Shown here piece by piece: positions 15,805-24,009 of a stretch of 64,000 nucleotides of DNA. Position 1 is the stretch's first letter. Every line of letters begins with the position of its first letter. Made by a program: the position numbers and the translations under genes. Source of the stretch: Rhodococcus sp. IEGM 1379 (lineage in GTDB: Bacteria > Actinomycetota > Actinomycetes > Mycobacteriales > Mycobacteriaceae); contig NZ_JASHKR010000009.1 in assembly GCF_030056815.1 (NCBI RefSeq), forward strand, positions 1 to 64,000, written 5' to 3'. A model generated the notes under the pieces. It worked only from the letters and a program-made list of their open reading frames with translations, did no database searches and was not told the DNA's origin.

Positions 15805-17151
15805 GTGGACAACTCTGTCGTCTGGTTTCGGCGTGACCTCCGGGTGCGCGATCTTCCTTCGCTCACCGCTGCAGCAGATGCAGGGGGAGAAGTATTGGGG
15901 TTATTCGTTCTCGACGAGAAGTTGCTCGGGCCGTCGGGGTCGCCCCGCCAGGATCAGCTGTTCGCCAATCTGACGGCGCTCGACCAGCAACTCGGCGGAC
16001 GGCTGACGGTGGTTCGCGGTGATCCGGTGGACGTGGTCCCGCGGATCGCGGAATCCGTTGGTACCACGGAAGTTCACATCAGTGCCGACTACGGACCCTA
16101 TGGGCGTCGGCGAGATGCAGCAGTTGCGGCCCAGGTAGAACTGATCGCCACTGGTTCCCCGTATGCGATTGCGCCGGGGCGCGTGACCAAATCGGATGGC
16201 GATCCGTACAAGGTTTTCACGCCGTATTTTCGGCGGTGGATGGAACACGGCTGGCGCGGACCGGCAGCAACAGATGCGCAGACGGTGCGATGGCTCGATC
16301 CCGGTGATCGTGACGGTGGCCCTCAGCGTGCGGGAATTCCGGCGGCGAACGGAAAAATTCTCTACCCGGCCGGCGAGATCGGCGCCCTGGAACAGTGGAA
16401 AGACTACTGCGAGAACAGTCTTGACCGGTACGACGACGAACGCAACCGGCCCGACCTCGATACGACGAGTCGGATGTCGATTCCATTGAAGTACGGCACC
16501 ATCCATCCGCGAACCATGTTGGCAGATTTATCGAGGCGAACCGGCGACGGCCCACAGGCCTACCGTCGTCAGCTCGCCTGGCGAGACTTCTACGCGGACA
16601 TCCTGTTTCAGCGTCCAGATAGTGCACGAGGAAACTACGACGCGAAGTTCGACCGTTTGCGCCACGACCGCGGCACCGATTCGGACGTGGCATTTCAGGC
16701 GTGGTGCGAGGGTAAGACCGGCTTTCCGATCGTCGACGCGGGGATGCGTCAACTGGCGGCCGAGCATTGGATGCACAATCGCGTCCGGATGATCGTTGCG
16801 TCATTTCTGGTGAAGGACTTGCATATTCCCTGGTGGCGCGGTGCTCGCTACTTCATGGACCACCTGGTGGACGGTGATCTGGCATCCAATCAGCATGGCT
16901 GGCAGTGGACCGCCGGTTCGGGAACCGACGCGTCACCGTTCTTTCGGGTGTTCAATCCGACCACGCAGGGCGAGAAGTTCGATCCCGAAGGCAACTACGT
17001 TCGGCGGTGGGTTCCCGAACTGCGGGGGATTCCGGGAAAGTCTGTGCACTCACCGAAAGCGATGCGTCCAGCCAACTATCCGGATCCGATTGTCGACCAC
17101 GCTCACGAGCGTGAGGAAGCTCTGCGGCGATACGGTGAGATCAAGGGCTGA
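15805..17151 (+). CDS. phrB: Deoxyribodipyrimidine photolyase
   Basis: A CPD photolyase of 448 residues that repairs UV-induced pyrimidine dimers using blue light. The N-terminal antenna domain begins VVWFRRDLRVRDLPSL. The C-terminal FAD-binding helical domain has LAWRDFYADILF, the GFPIVDAGMRQL segment, WMHNRVRMIVASFLVKDL and NQHGWQWTAGSGTD with the PFFRVFNP motif, all typical of class I photolyases. Length is normal. The GTG start has only a weak GGTGGA upstream, and its translation follows the YhgE-like gene by 31 bp. The gene is complete. Confidence 0.95.
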   Translation: MDNSVVWFRRDLRVRDLPSLTAAADAGGEVLGLFVLDEKLLGPSGSPRQDQLFANLTALDQQLGGRLTVVRGDPVDVVPRIAESVGTTEVHISADYGPYGRRRDAAVAAQVELIATGSPYAIAPGRVTKSDGDPYKVFTPYFRRWMEHGWRGPAATDAQTVRWLDPGDRDGGPQRAGIPAANGKILYPAGEIGALEQWKDYCENSLDRYDDERNRPDLDTTSRMSIPLKYGTIHPRTMLADLSRRTGDGPQAYRRQLAWRDFYADILFQRPDSARGNYDAKFDRLRHDRGTDSDVAFQAWCEGKTGFPIVDAGMRQLAAEHWMHNRVRMIVASFLVKDLHIPWWRGARYFMDHLVDGDLASNQHGWQWTAGSGTDASPFFRVFNPTTQGEKFDPEGNYVRRWVPELRGIPGKSVHSPKAMRPANYPDPIVDHAHEREEALRRYGEIKG

Positions 17152-17155
17152 CCGT

Positions 17156-17710
17156 TCAGAACGTTGGCTCTGCGACGGAGGGCGCCGAGTCTTTCCGTCT
17201 GCCGGTGATCAAGAGTCCGATCCGTGCCACCGCTGCCAATGCCATGACAAGCGCGCCGTAGCTTCTTGTGGTGTCGACTAATCCGATCTTGCCGACGAGG
17301 TAACCCGCGAGCAGCGCAGGGAGACTGTTGGCGAGATAGGCGATAACGTAGACGGTGGATGCCCGCTGGTGATTGTCTGCGAGTGGTATGACGGTGAGAA
17401 TCGTGCATTGGAAACCGGCCCCGAATCCGATACCGGCAATGGCTGTTCCGGTAAAGATCGCTACGGTGGAAGAGATTTCGGCGCCCAATAGTGTGATTCC
17501 GACGCCGAGAATCAAGGTAGTGGTGCCGATCAGCATGACGGTGTGGCCAGAGAGATTGCGGAACGTGAGGACTGAGGCGGCGCCGAATCCGGTCAGTGTT
17601 GCGACCATGATCGCTCCGATCAACGAACTGTGCACATCAAGTGCGTTGCGTGCCAAGGCTGGTCCGAGTGAGAGGTAGAAACCGCCCAGGGCCCAGACGG
17701 CAGTCAAGCA
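17156..17710 (-). pseudogene. C-terminal half of an MFS transporter
   Basis: This frame encodes about 183 residues equal to helices 7-12 of a major facilitator transporter. It begins at what should be helix 7 (AVWALGGFYLSLGPALA), continues through typical loops (GFGAGFQCTILTVIPLADNHQRAS), and ends with a normal C-terminus. No start codon with a ribosome site is present and the first six helices are absent. Its 5' end meets, within about 30 bases, the C-terminal remnant of a TetR gene facing the other way. The protein cannot form a whole MFS fold and is almost certainly non-functional. Confidence 0.8.
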
Positions 17711-17716
17711 CGGCGC

Positions 17717-17856
17717 GGTCAGACAGTGCTGATTCGGTGGTAGACGATGTTATCGCACCGGTCGTCTACCGCATATTGTTCGACCTCGAGCCGCTGTCGG
17801 CAGAACGCGTCGCGGAACTGGTGGATCAGGTTCTTGCGCCGAAGGTTTCGGTTTAG
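17717..17856 (+). pseudogene. C-terminal remnant of a TetR-family regulator
   Basis: About 45 codons ending at TAG 17854-17856 encode DSVVDDVIAPVVYRILFDLE and a following short helix, the characteristic last helices of TetR_C regulators (compare the intact regulator at 29577, whose tail reads ALAAPIYYRALF). The DNA-binding part is missing. It abuts the 5'-truncated MFS gene on the opposite strand, so one deletion removed both N-termini and the shared promoter. Its stop overlaps the stop of the next TetR gene. Confidence 0.65.
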
Positions 17857-18437
17857 CTCTGCCACTCGGTGGTTGTTCGGCGCGCAGTATCGAGAATTGC
17901 GATTGCCTGCAGTGTGTCCACTCGGGCGAGGACCAGTGCGCTTACTGTGCAGGACAACAGAATTCGAGTTCGATCATCGAGTGCGGGATCCGGTGCATCG
18001 GGGAATATCGCGATCAATCCGGACCGGAGTGCGTCGGAGAGTTCTCGGCGATAATTACGGACCACTTCGGCGAGTGCGTCGTCATGTGCGCCCATGCCGG
18101 TGGCGGTGTTCAGGAGCAGGCATCCGCGACGTGGTGATTCCGGCGTCATGGCGGCGATGGCAACGCTCAGTGAGTAGAGGTATTTGTCCACGGCGTCCGC
18201 GGTCGGGTTTTCGGTGAGTCCTCGCAGGCGCGGACGAATGACGTAATCGAGGTACATCGCGACGGCGGCATCGAAGAGACCCCGTTTGTTGCCGAAAGAG
18301 TTGTAGAGGCTGGACCGACTCAGGCCGGTTGCTGTTTCGAGGTCGGTAAGTGACACGCCCTCGTATCCGTGGGACCAGAACACGTCGAGAACTGCGGCAA
18401 CGACGGTCTGGGTATCGAATTCCTGTGATCGGCCCAT
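17853..18437 (-). CDS. TetR-family repressor of the DUF1304 gene
   Basis: A 194-residue TetR-type regulator. The open frame extends to 18494, but ATG 18437 has AAAGGA 9 bases upstream and gives the family start MGRSQEFDTQTVVAAVLDVFW. The helix-turn-helix is VSLTDLETATGLSRSSLYNSFGNKRGLF, and the C-terminal part (SPRRGCLLLNTATGMG) is of the TetR_C_16/YxaF type, which often carries a conserved Cys. It is divergent from the DUF1304 membrane gene with a TGTATCG/CGATACA inverted repeat between them. Auto-repression and control of that gene are likely. Confidence 0.9.
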   Translation of the reverse strand: MGRSQEFDTQTVVAAVLDVFWSHGYEGVSLTDLETATGLSRSSLYNSFGNKRGLFDAAVAMYLDYVIRPRLRGLTENPTADAVDKYLYSLSVAIAAMTPESPRRGCLLLNTATGMGAHDDALAEVVRNYRRELSDALRSGLIAIFPDAPDPALDDRTRILLSCTVSALVLARVDTLQAIAILDTARRTTTEWQS

Positions 18438-18453
18438 CGAACTCAATCCTTTC

Positions 18454-18493
18454 TGTATCGCCCGATCCAGTATATATTGAACTGACCGATACA
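18454..18493. promoter_or_regulatory. Inverted repeat between TetR and DUF1304 genes
   Basis: TGTATCG at 18454-18460 is mirrored by CGATACA at 18487-18493, enclosing an AT-rich centre (TATATATT) that probably contains the -10 boxes of both divergent promoters. The placement between the two starts fits a TetR operator region. The long distance between the arms suggests two separate half-sites or two dimers. Confidence 0.5.
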
Positions 18494-18522
18494 AAATTCA
18501 TCCGCAACTGAGGAGTCCACCG

Positions 18523-18909
18523 ATGAACGTTGCCGGCTACATCTTCGCGGCGCTTGCCGCCGTTGTACATGTGTACATTTTTGTCCTCGAATCGATCCTC
18601 TGGACGGCGCCGAAGACTCGGGCGACGTTCGGCGTGAAGTCGGAGGAAGAAGCGCTCACCACAAAGCCGCTGGCCTTCAACCAGGGCTTTTACAACCTCT
18701 TCCTGGCTATCGTCACGGTGATCGGAATCGTGATCGCGGCCACGGGTTCTGCATCAGTCGGAATCGCACTTGTACTGGCCGGCGCAGGTTCGATGGTTGC
18801 GGCCGGCCTCGTCCTGATCCTGTCGTCGCCGGACAAGGCTCGCGCTGCCGTCGTGCAGATGTTGTTCCCGGTAATCGCGGTGATCCTCCTGGTGATTCAC
18901 CTGTTGTGA
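18523..18909 (+). CDS. DUF1304 family membrane protein
   Basis: A 128-residue protein with four membrane helices, matching DUF1304 (PF06993): an N-terminal helix with VVHVYIFVLESILW, the segment NQGFYNLFLA, and two further hydrophobic stretches ending at the C-terminus. The family is small, widespread and uncharacterised. GAGGAG lies upstream of the ATG. It is divergent from a TetR repressor, which implies induction by a small molecule. Function unknown. Confidence 0.88.
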   Translation: MNVAGYIFAALAAVVHVYIFVLESILWTAPKTRATFGVKSEEEALTTKPLAFNQGFYNLFLAIVTVIGIVIAATGSASVGIALVLAGAGSMVAAGLVLILSSPDKARAAVVQMLFPVIAVILLVIHLL

Positions 18910-19049
18910 GCGCTCGTCTCTAGCTTCCGCCGTGGACGAATGACTCGATCAAGCGGTGGCGCGGGGTACCCCGTCCGGGAGGGCGGGGGTGAGCGCTTGT
19001 TCGTGTGACTGTGTCCGCAGTGTCGGTGGTGTGTGAATGAATAGGTTTC

Positions 19050-19328
19050 ATGCTCACCGGTCGCAGGTATCAGGTCAGGTTCACCCCTGCCCAACACCTG
19101 TATGCCGACGAGGTGGCGGGGATCTGCCGCACGGTGTGGAACACCGGGTTGGATCAGCGTCGCCATTACCGGCAGCGTCAGGCGTGGATCAACTACCACC
19201 AACAAGCCAAAGAACTGACCGAGGCGAAACGCGACCCTGAATTGGTGTGGCTCGCAGACGCTCCCGGGCATTGCCTGCAGCAGACCTTGATGGATCTGGA
19301 CAAGGCCTGCCGCGCTCACGGGGTGTGG
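19050..19328 (+). pseudogene. N-terminal fragment of a TnpB/OrfB (IS200/IS605) protein
   Basis: The first 90 or so codons encode the start of a TnpB-type protein: MLTGRRYQVRFTPAQ, RTVWNTGLDQRRHY and WLADAPGHCLQQTLMDLDKA, typical of the OrfB helix-turn-helix N-terminus. After about residue 93 the frame stays open but no longer resembles TnpB: the RuvC acidic residues and zinc finger are absent. Just upstream, 18962-18973 is a perfect 12-bp palindrome (CGGGGTACCCCG) in a GC-rich stretch, of the sort found at IS200/IS605 ends. No tnpA is seen. This is a dead element. Confidence 0.7.
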
Positions 19329-19806
19329 AAGATCAAGTCGACCGGCACGAAGGTCAGTGTTGATCTATCGATCACAGCCGACGCGGTGTACGAACGGCGG
19401 GACAGAAACCCTTTGGCAAGATTCAAGTCGATTTCGTTGCCGTTGAGCGTAAGAAGCAAGTCTGCCGGCGCACGGGTGCCGATCGGAGTGCCTTCACGGC
19501 GAGGCGCGTCGACTCTTCGTGTCAGGGTCGTGCGGGAACCTCCGTTACGGACGTCTACGACGCCCATTTCGGGGTCGAACCGGACCATGGGTCGGATCGG
19601 ACACGGTGTAACTGACGGACATAACGCGTTCCCCCTGCATTGAGCGATTTCTGTTGATCGTAGGTGATGAGAGGCTTGCCGCGATTGTCTGAATCTGAAA
19701 ATATACTGCCGTTTGACGCGCGGTTTGGCGAAAATGGTTCTATTGTTGGTCTTGGGTTTGTTGCGCATCCCACACATGAGTTTCCTACTTCAGACGAGGA
19801 GCGCCT
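19329..19806. other. Intergenic stretch without recognisable gene
   Basis: About 480 bp between the tnpB remnant and the leader ORF. The base composition becomes less GC-rich after about 19625 and none of the six frames gives a protein I recognise. A short open frame near 19530-19600 looks protein-like but is too short to assign. The segment is probably debris from insertion and deletion of mobile DNA. Confidence 0.5.
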
Positions 19807-19848
19807 ATGAGGTTGCCGACTACTTGTTCTGTTGCTACGAAGGCTTGA
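19807..19848 (+). CDS. Possible 13-residue leader peptide
   Basis: A tiny ORF (MRLPTTCSVATKA) with a good ribosome site, GAGGAG at 19796-19801, five bases before the ATG. It ends 20 bases before a strong intrinsic terminator, which is the layout of an attenuator leader. No gene on this strand follows, since the next gene is on the opposite strand. The peptide has no run of one amino acid, so ribosome-stalling control is not obvious. It may be a relic of a lost operon or a chance ORF. Confidence 0.3.
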   Translation: MRLPTTCSVATKA

Positions 19849-19868
19849 TCAAGCCGAGAATTGCTTCT

Positions 19869-19911
19869 GCCGGATGGTGCTCGAGACCCATCCGGCAGCG
19901 GCAATTTTTTT
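19869..19911 (+). terminator. Strong intrinsic terminator
   Basis: GCCGGATGG (19869-19877) pairs with CCATCCGGC (19888-19896) around a 10-base loop, followed after eight bases by seven T residues (19905-19911). This is a classical rho-independent terminator for plus-strand transcription. There is no recognisable plus-strand gene just upstream other than the tiny leader ORF. Confidence 0.8.
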
Positions 19912-19932
19912 CTGTCCCGAACCCTCCCGCGT

Positions 19933-20778
19933 TTATCCGCCGGCGAACTTCTCGGAGGTCCCCAGATCGACTGGCAGTGCGATGCCGGTGATTCCCCGCC
20001 CCGCCGGCCCCACTAGATAGAACACCGCATCGGCGATCACGTCGGGTTCCACCCACGGGTGCGGCAGCAAATTCAGCTTCGACATGATGGGCGCAGTGTC
20101 CTCCAGAACCGGATTTTCCAGGTCCGGTCGGAATCCTCGGACCATCGGTTCGTTGTCGATCATCGTGGTGCGTACGTTGCCGGGGTGAACGGAGTTGACG
20201 CGGATGTCGGCCCAGCCAAGTTCGTTGGCCAGTGACTTTGCCAATCCGCGGACGGCATGTTTGGAAGCCGAGTAATGAACGATGCCCGGAACGCCGCGTA
20301 ACCCTGCCATCGAGCTGATCAGTACGATCGATCCGCCGCGGTTGCCGTTCATGATGTGGGGGATGGATACCTTGGTGGTCAACCAGACCCCGGTGACGTT
20401 GATGTCCATCAGTTCACGAAACTCTTCGGGACTGAGATCCCAGGACAGTTTCGCCGACGCGGCGATGCCGGCATTGGCGATGACGATGTCGAGACGCCCG
20501 AACTTCTCGACCCCGGCGTCGACTGCCGCCTGCAGAGCGTCAAGATCGCGGGTATCGGCGACGGAGGCAGAAATGCGTCGGCCCTGTGCCTCCACCAGCT
20601 TCACAGTCTGGGCCAGATCCGATTCGGTAGCCATGTCGTATCCGGCTGTGGCAACAGGCGCACAGAGATCCACCGCGATGATGTCGGCGCCTTCCGAAGC
20701 AAGCTTGACTGCATGCGCGCGGCCTTGACCGCGTGCTGCTCCGGTGATGAACGCTACCTGTCCGTCCAAAATGCCCAT
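19933..20778 (-). CDS. Mycofactocin-type SDR oxidoreductase (carveol dehydrogenase-like)
   Basis: A short-chain dehydrogenase of 281 residues. The NAD motif TGAARGQGRAHA (12-23) with the GQGR form, the NAG motif (102-104), Ser156, and the YSASK catalytic pair Tyr169/Lys173 are intact. The segment GWADIRVNSVHPGNVRTTMI and the C-terminal GITGIALPVDLGT are typical of the mycofactocin-coupled SDR subfamily that includes Rhodococcus carveol dehydrogenase (LimC). Such enzymes often carry non-exchangeable NAD and pass electrons through mycofactocin. No mycofactocin genes are in the window. The substrate is probably a secondary alcohol, not identified. Confidence 0.88.
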   Translation of the reverse strand: MGILDGQVAFITGAARGQGRAHAVKLASEGADIIAVDLCAPVATAGYDMATESDLAQTVKLVEAQGRRISASVADTRDLDALQAAVDAGVEKFGRLDIVIANAGIAASAKLSWDLSPEEFRELMDINVTGVWLTTKVSIPHIMNGNRGGSIVLISSMAGLRGVPGIVHYSASKHAVRGLAKSLANELGWADIRVNSVHPGNVRTTMIDNEPMVRGFRPDLENPVLEDTAPIMSKLNLLPHPWVEPDVIADAVFYLVGPAGRGITGIALPVDLGTSEKFAGG

Positions 20779-20872
20779 GAAACTTCCCCTACCCGATTGA
20801 AGTACTGAAATCGCAGAACATGTTCATACTGCGTGCTCGTACTGGATCGGGCAGGGGGAATCGTGAAAATTG

Positions 20873-22789
20873 CTATCCGCGAAGAAGTTTCGTCAGATCA
20901 TCCAGAACAGACATGTCTTCGATGGTCGACGGCACGGTGTACTCCTCGTTGTCCGCGATCTGGCGCATCGTCTTGCGCAGGATCTTGCCGGATCGAGTTT
21001 TCGGAAGCGCCTGCACGACGGTCACATCGCGGAAGGTGGCAACGGCGCCGATCTGATCGCGAACCCGGGCAACCAGCTCCTTCCGGAGCGTTTCGGGATC
21101 GATGTCGATGCCGGACTTGAGGACCACATAGCCGCTGGGCCGCTGTCCCTTGAGTTCGTCGTGGATGCCGATGACGGCGCACTCCGCGACGGCCGGGTGG
21201 CCGGCAACGACTGCTTCCATGCTTCCGGTTGAAAGGCGGTGTCCGGCAACGTTGATCACGTCGTCGCTGCGGCCGAGGACAAACACGTAGTTGTCTTCGT
21301 CGATGTAGCCGGAGTCGCCGGTGAGGTAGTAGCCGTCGAAGGTGGAGAGGTAAGACTTGACGTATCGATCGTCGTCGCGCCACAGTCCGGCGAGGGTTCC
21401 GGGAGGTAGCGGCAGGCCGATCACTATGTTGCCTTCGGTGTCCGGTCCGACGAGTTGTCCTCTGCCGTCGACGATTTCGACGCGATAGCCGGGGCAGGCG
21501 ACTGTGGGGGAGCCGGCCTTGATCTCCATGGGTTCGAGACCGCGGAGGTTGGCGCAGATCGCCCAACCGGTTTCGGTCTGCCACCAGTGGTCGACGACGG
21601 GACGATCCAGGACACGCGTTGCCCACTCGTAGGTGTCGGGATCGAGGCGCTCTCCGGCGGCGAACAACGTGTCCAGCGACGAGATGTCGTACTTCGCAAG
21701 TTCTTCCGCATTGGGATCCATCTTGCGGACAGCGCGAATTGCCGTCGGGGCAGTGAACAAAGCCGATACTTTGTATTCGGAAATGATGCGCCAGAAGGCG
21801 CCGGCATCCGGGGTTCCGACGGGCTTGCCCTCGTACATGACTGTTGTTGCGCCTGCGAACAAGGGGCCGTAGACGATGTAGGAGTGGCCGACCACCCAGC
21901 CGACATCCGACGCGGTCCACCAGACTTGACCCGGTTCGATGTTGTACAGATTCTTCATTGTCCACGTGAGCGCCACGGCATGTCCGCCGTTGTCACGAAC
22001 AACGCCCTTGGGCTTACCGGTAGTGCCCGAGGTATAGAGGATGTACAGCGGATCCGTCGCGGCAACGGAGACTGGAGCAGCAGGAGTGGCGTCGGCGATC
22101 AACTCGTCCCAGTCGAACCAGGCCGCGCCACTGGACTTGTAGTCGGCAGCGGAGCCGGGAATCTGGTCACGATTCTTGACGATCACCGTGTGCGCCGGAG
22201 TGGCGGAAAGCTGCAGAGCCTTCTCGACCATCGGCAGGTATTCGATGGCGCGCCCCGGTTCGAGGCCGCCCGACGCCGTCACCAGCACCACCGGGCCGGC
22301 GTCGTCGATCCGTGTTGCGAGTTCTTTGGCCGCAAAACCGCCGAACACCACGGAGTGCACCGCGCCGATGCGCGCACAGGCCAGCATGGCAATCGCAGCC
22401 TCGGGGATCATCGGCATGTAGATGATGACGCGGTCTCCGGCGACGACGCCCTGATCGCGCAGGACACCAGCGAACAGCGAAACTTGCTCGAGCAGTTCGG
22501 AGTACGTGTACGAAGTTTTGGTCGGAACCATCGCCGAATCGAAAATGAGCGCCGTTTGGTCGCCGCGGCCGTCGCGTACGTGGCGATCAAGGGCATTGAA
22601 GCTGGTGTTCAGCGAAGCATCTGGGAACCAGCGGTAGACGGGTGCTGCGGAGGCGTCGAGAGCTCTGGTGGGGTCAACATCCCAATCCACAGCGCGAGCC
22701 GCATCGAGCCAGAACTGCTCCGGCTGCTCCATGCTCTCGCGATACGCGTCGGCATAGGTGGTGTGGGCCGTCTGCTCGCGCTCGCTCAT
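20873..22789 (-). CDS. prpE: Propionyl-CoA synthetase (acyl-CoA ligase)
   Basis: An AMP-forming acyl-CoA synthetase of 638 residues that activates a short-chain acid with ATP and CoA. Motifs: YTSGTTGKPKGVVRDNGGHA (P-loop), the HWWQTETGW motif characteristic of propionyl- rather than acetyl-CoA synthetases, YLTGDSGYIDEDNYVFVLGR, and the C-terminal TRSGKILRKTMR containing the Lys that is acetylated in this family. ATG 22789 is preferred, with AGAGGA 10 bases upstream; ATG 22807 would add six residues. It lies 94 bp from the SDR start on the same strand. The propionate assignment rests on the active-site motif, and acetate cannot be excluded. Confidence 0.88.
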   Translation of the reverse strand: MSEREQTAHTTYADAYRESMEQPEQFWLDAARAVDWDVDPTRALDASAAPVYRWFPDASLNTSFNALDRHVRDGRGDQTALIFDSAMVPTKTSYTYSELLEQVSLFAGVLRDQGVVAGDRVIIYMPMIPEAAIAMLACARIGAVHSVVFGGFAAKELATRIDDAGPVVLVTASGGLEPGRAIEYLPMVEKALQLSATPAHTVIVKNRDQIPGSAADYKSSGAAWFDWDELIADATPAAPVSVAATDPLYILYTSGTTGKPKGVVRDNGGHAVALTWTMKNLYNIEPGQVWWTASDVGWVVGHSYIVYGPLFAGATTVMYEGKPVGTPDAGAFWRIISEYKVSALFTAPTAIRAVRKMDPNAEELAKYDISSLDTLFAAGERLDPDTYEWATRVLDRPVVDHWWQTETGWAICANLRGLEPMEIKAGSPTVACPGYRVEIVDGRGQLVGPDTEGNIVIGLPLPPGTLAGLWRDDDRYVKSYLSTFDGYYLTGDSGYIDEDNYVFVLGRSDDVINVAGHRLSTGSMEAVVAGHPAVAECAVIGIHDELKGQRPSGYVVLKSGIDIDPETLRKELVARVRDQIGAVATFRDVTVVQALPKTRSGKILRKTMRQIADNEEYTVPSTIEDMSVLDDLTKLLRG

Positions 22790-22914
22790 CGACGTGGGTC
22801 CTCTCATGACCTTCTTGTACCGCTGACTTGTTGCACTTTACTCGAGGACCGCGAATGTAGGACGCCAGAAGCCGACAGCACACTCTTGTGCGCTGGGCGG
22901 ACGTGTTCTGTCGG

Positions 22915-24009
22915 TCAGCGGTGAGACTCGACACTGCGATCAGGGGCAGCTTCCGCTGCTGATTCCTCGGTTCGGATGGTAACGCGCAGAACCCCCAGCA
23001 TGAAGAGCGAGATTCCGAACCCGATGAGTGCTCCGAACTGATTTTCCGTGAACAGATACACCTGAGTCACGAGGAGGCTGATGACGATTGATGCACGGAG
23101 CAGTCGGAGTGCTCGCAGGTAGCGGTCACGGAGGAGGAACCACACACCCAGAATTACCAGGATCGTCGAAGTTGCGCTCGACAGAATAACAACAAGATCT
23201 GAGACGTCCTCGGCTACGATCTCCACTTTCGTGAACACCGAGACTGCCGCGGTGGCTACCGCACCCAATGCTTCTACGATGAACAGCGCCAACACGATTC
23301 GACGGACGATGCGATGCCCGAGGAAGGCGTCGAGGCTAGTGGAAACGGAATTGCGCCAGTTAGTGAGCCGCGATTCGATGCCGTCACCTGTCGGGGTGTG
23401 CGAGTGCAGTCCGGTCTTGATGGAACCGGCAAGGTCCGCTAGTTCCGGATCTTGCACGCCGTCGAGAACGCGTAGTGCATGGCGGTAACGGATCGCGTCC
23501 AATTGTCCGAGGGCGAGATCCGAGAGTGCGCGGGCGCCGATGGCTAGTCGATGGCGGTCTTTCATTCCGCGGCGAATCACGACTTCACGCGTCGCCAGGT
23601 AGAACAGAACAAAGACGACGTACATGATTGCGATTGCGGGTTGGTAGAAGTAGTTGACGTCGGAGGTGACAAACTTTCCGACCTCGTCGATGAACAAGCC
23701 GAATCCGATGCCGCCGATCAGTGATGCACGATCACGGATGCGACTGCCTTCCGTGATGGCAGTCATGACAATCGCGACAGCCATCAGCAGTCCACCCCAG
23801 AGAACATGCGCGACATGTAGTCCACCGCCGCCGATTTGGGGGTATCCCATCGCAGCGAGATATCCGCGGGTGACGAGTACCGTTGCTACCGAAGCAAAAA
23901 GAAACAGTTCGAATCGTGCGAGTGCTGCGCGGTCGTAGTTGTGCGTCAGCGTCTTCACGGTGGTCGTCTTCTGGTCCGTTGTCTGCGGTGTCGTCGGCCT
24001 CGGCGTCAT
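22915..24009 (-). CDS. Hypothetical membrane protein coupled to accD3
   Basis: A 364-residue protein with about eight membrane helices in two groups (residues 30-145 and 235-345) separated by a charged cytoplasmic segment (about 150-230) with ARALSDLALGQLDAIRYRHAL. The N-terminus is Thr/Pro-rich, and an acidic GKFVTSDVNYFYQP loop lies in the first group. I recognise no characterised family. The ATG overlaps the accD3 stop by 4 bases, so it is translated together with it. A role linked to lipid precursor supply or membrane stress is possible but unsupported. Confidence 0.72.
   Translation of the reverse strand: MTPRPTTPQTTDQKTTTVKTLTHNYDRAALARFELFLFASVATVLVTRGYLAAMGYPQIGGGGLHVAHVLWGGLLMAVAIVMTAITEGSRIRDRASLIGGIGFGLFIDEVGKFVTSDVNYFYQPAIAIMYVVFVLFYLATREVVIRRGMKDRHRLAIGARALSDLALGQLDAIRYRHALRVLDGVQDPELADLAGSIKTGLHSHTPTGDGIESRLTNWRNSVSTSLDAFLGHRIVRRIVLALFIVEALGAVATAAVSVFTKVEIVAEDVSDLVVILSSATSTILVILGVWFLLRDRYLRALRLLRASIVISLLVTQVYLFTENQFGALIGFGISLFMLGVLRVTIRTEESAAEAAPDRSVESHR

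Noticed and set aside
19050-19643. Full-length 197-codon TnpB-like gene
   Set aside because: Only the first 90 or so residues resemble TnpB. The rest lacks RuvC and zinc-finger residues, so it is a truncated remnant read through into other DNA.
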